Assembly: GCA_018340805.1 (NCBI GenBank)
Contig: JACMZG010000008.1
Span: 76,545,855 to 76,609,854, forward strand
DNA: 64,000 bases
Direction: 5' to 3'
DNA from: Microvelia longipes
Lineage: Eukaryota > Arthropoda > Insecta > Hemiptera > Veliidae
Shown: positions 43,336 to 64,000 of the stretch, piece after piece
Layout: every line of letters begins with the position of its first letter
How positions within the stretch are numbered: position 1 is the first letter of the stretch
Program-made: the position numbers and the translations under genes
The notes under the pieces: model-generated
What the model was told of the DNA's origin: nothing
What the model saw: only the letters and a program-made list of their open reading frames with translations
Databases searched by the model: none

Positions 43336-45328
43336 TTTTTACTTAAACAGGAATTCATATTAAAGCAAACAATTTTAAAAACAAACTAATTATAATGAGA
43401 TAATAAACACACAAAAAAGTTACAAAACTTTATCATATAAAAAATACAATAACATTATTATAAATTACTAATTATAAATCAATAAGTATAACAAAAAAAA
43501 TCTACCCACTCTTAAACTAAATTAGAAATAAAAATCACTGAAATTTTTAAAATATAATATAATTTTGTCTTATAATTAAAATCTAAGGCTTCTAGTATAA
43601 CTACTGTTAACTGAAAGAACTAGATCCGAACAAAAAAATTAAAAAATAAGAATTCACTGATGATGACATTTTTAATCAAATTTTTTTTATCAGACAATGA
43701 AGTTGCTCGAATGGTGGAAGTGGGGGGGGGGAGGGAGTGAGATCGATTCTAACTGGCCTTCCGATTCCAATAATATATATCTTATAATGACTTTCACGAA
43801 TCGAAACAAAACTTAATTTTGTTTTAAATGAATAATATAACAACAAATAAGATCTCTGTTTTATTCAAACAATTACATACTGTTCAAATCGTATTAATTA
43901 GAATCACATTTATTTTGTTCTTATAGAGCACATTAAACTTTGAAATGTTTTTTAAAAGAAAATTTAAATTCAAGTAGTAGGGTAGTAGGGGTTAAATTCA
44001 AGTAGGGTATTCTTTGATATAACCTGACTATACATACACCTGTTTACCAAACAATGCCAGCTGACTCATCCTGACTTTATGTTATATTTGTTGGTCTTCA
44101 GCTTACACAATGTAATATTTCGAGTCAATTAATTATTTTGAGTATACATTTATTTAATATGAAAATCCAACTTGTGATCTAAATATATGAGATAAAATGT
44201 AACCTTTGAAAGGAATTGAAGGCAATGAGCAAGCAAACATCCTTGCAAAAAGGGGTCTGAGAACAACCCTGTGGGGCCTGAACCCACATTAGCATCACCT
44301 AAAACTATAAAGAAGAATGTCATCAAAGATTAACTCTTAACCAATCACTATCATTATTATCAATAATAGTATTAATAACTCTTTGAAACGTGACATAAAA
44401 TTAGTCAGAGCTTGAAATGGAATTCGTACTTGGACCTAATTGGATTTTAAGACTTTATCTTTATTTTTTTAGCAATAAATTCCATTGAGAAAAACAACCT
44501 TAATAGAGTGAGCAAACAAATTTTTTCTATCATTTATAGGATTTATTTTTTTTCAAATAAAATTATTCATCAATAAAAATTATATTAATAAACTAGTAAG
44601 AATAAATTCTTAAAATTAACATCAATAAATATTATAAAAATAGTTTATAATCATGTATATGTCATTCAGAGATGAAAATTGACTGGGAAGTTAAATAATA
44701 ATCTAAAATTATTTTTATAGACTAAATTCAGAAACTCACGATACTGATTTTCGTCCTGTCAATTTCAATAAAAAAATGACCCCATAACAATCTGATATCA
44801 TAATGCATTAATGTATGCACACTAAAAAAGTTTAAAAATAAAATTGCACTTACATTTTGACAGTAAAACAATGAATAATTAATCTTATTTAATGAAAATA
44901 TAAGATATTTCAATAAAAATAAAAAAAATTAATGATATGATGATCATTAAATGATCGTCATTTATCATTGCATTATCATTATTTTTTATATAATGATTTG
45001 AAGATCATTTTTTATTTAATGATATTTAATTTAAATATCTCATCCAAATTTAGGTATTAAGTCAGTGTTTAATACCTTAAAAACTGAGTTAGGCATGAGT
45101 GTTGACTTAAGACTCATGCAAGAACACTTAAAACACGCATTAGAAACTATTTTTAATAAACATTTGTTTTTCAATTCATAGATATCTTTGCATAAGATAA
45201 TACCTTCTTAAGACATCTTAAGTTAAATTTTCTTTTGTTTCATTCATAATAACGTTTAAATCTCTTGGTAACTTTTAAACCCTTAAAATTCGGGAGCGAA
45301 TTTGAATTGCATATCCTGAGTTGTTCTA
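43336..45328. other. intergenic stretch without genes
   Basis: AT-rich DNA between the converging XPNPEP3 and PPAT 3' ends. A G run (43720-43738) is the only compositional oddity. No coding frame of note. 44930-45010 is rich in ATGATCATT-like palindromic words. Confidence 0.5.
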
Positions 45329-45334
45329 TTTAAT
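45329..45334 (-). terminator. possible polyadenylation signal of PPAT
   Basis: ATTAAA, the commonest variant polyadenylation hexamer, lies 22 nt after the PPAT stop codon on the minus strand. It would give a very short 3' UTR. No AATAAA with a better position was seen. In AT-rich DNA such hexamers occur by chance. Confidence 0.3.
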
Positions 45335-45355
45335 ACACAAAAGATACAGTAGTCA

Positions 45356-63937
<18,582 letters not shown>

Positions 63938-64000
63938 ATTGAACCTAAAACAATTACAATTTAAATTATTTATAATTTCTCTTTATGCCACCTATAAGAA

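Overview
This is a window of AT-rich eukaryotic nuclear DNA: short exons with GT-AG splice sites, long introns and a heavy load of transposons. It is probably from an arthropod, most likely an insect. That rests on gene structure, on a LINE whose ORF1 pairs a PHD finger with an FP25-like domain, on Penelope-like elements, and on abundant short non-autonomous repeats. The species cannot be named from the sequence.

Three conserved protein-coding genes carry the window. (1) Gemin5, minus strand, from the start codon at 26517 to the left edge: eleven coding exons (536 codons, only the N-terminal WD40 part; the gene runs off the window), with a 5'-UTR exon near 27100-27270. (2) XPNPEP3, plus strand, 29487-41903: nine exons covering nearly all of the mitochondrial Xaa-Pro aminopeptidase 3; the first exon with the start codon was not found. 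(3) PPAT, amidophosphoribosyltransferase, minus strand, 63937-45356: nine coding exons giving a complete 529-residue enzyme with all catalytic and Fe-S residues. Gemin5 and XPNPEP3 diverge; XPNPEP3 and PPAT converge. The three act in unrelated processes (snRNP assembly, mitochondrial peptide trimming, purine synthesis), so no operon-like logic is implied.

Most of the remaining DNA is mobile or repetitive. The largest unit is a 6.8-kb CR1/Jockey-type LINE (about 16.3-23.15 kb) with a complete RT ORF, split by a precise 1784-bp insertion that carries a GC-rich minisatellite. Other material: at least ten LINE 3' fragments; two Penelope-type elements with inverted ends (23.2-24.1 and 59.1-63.0 kb); a fold-back MITE family that sits in TA microsatellites; two further TIR elements; tRNA-derived SINEs; a 55-bp satellite with a C-rich block; several (TA)n tracts.

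The most unusual signal is a family of about fifteen 0.3-0.85-kb repeats. They contain a block resembling the internal Pol III control region of 5S rRNA, have inverted ACTTTTCCTCAT ends and a terminal hairpin. This may be a 5S-capturing mobile element. Other points worth a second look: a partial copy of an XPNPEP3 exon captured between repeat arms one intron upstream; a 210-nt in-frame cassette exon candidate in Gemin5; hammerhead-like core motifs in the Penelope termini.
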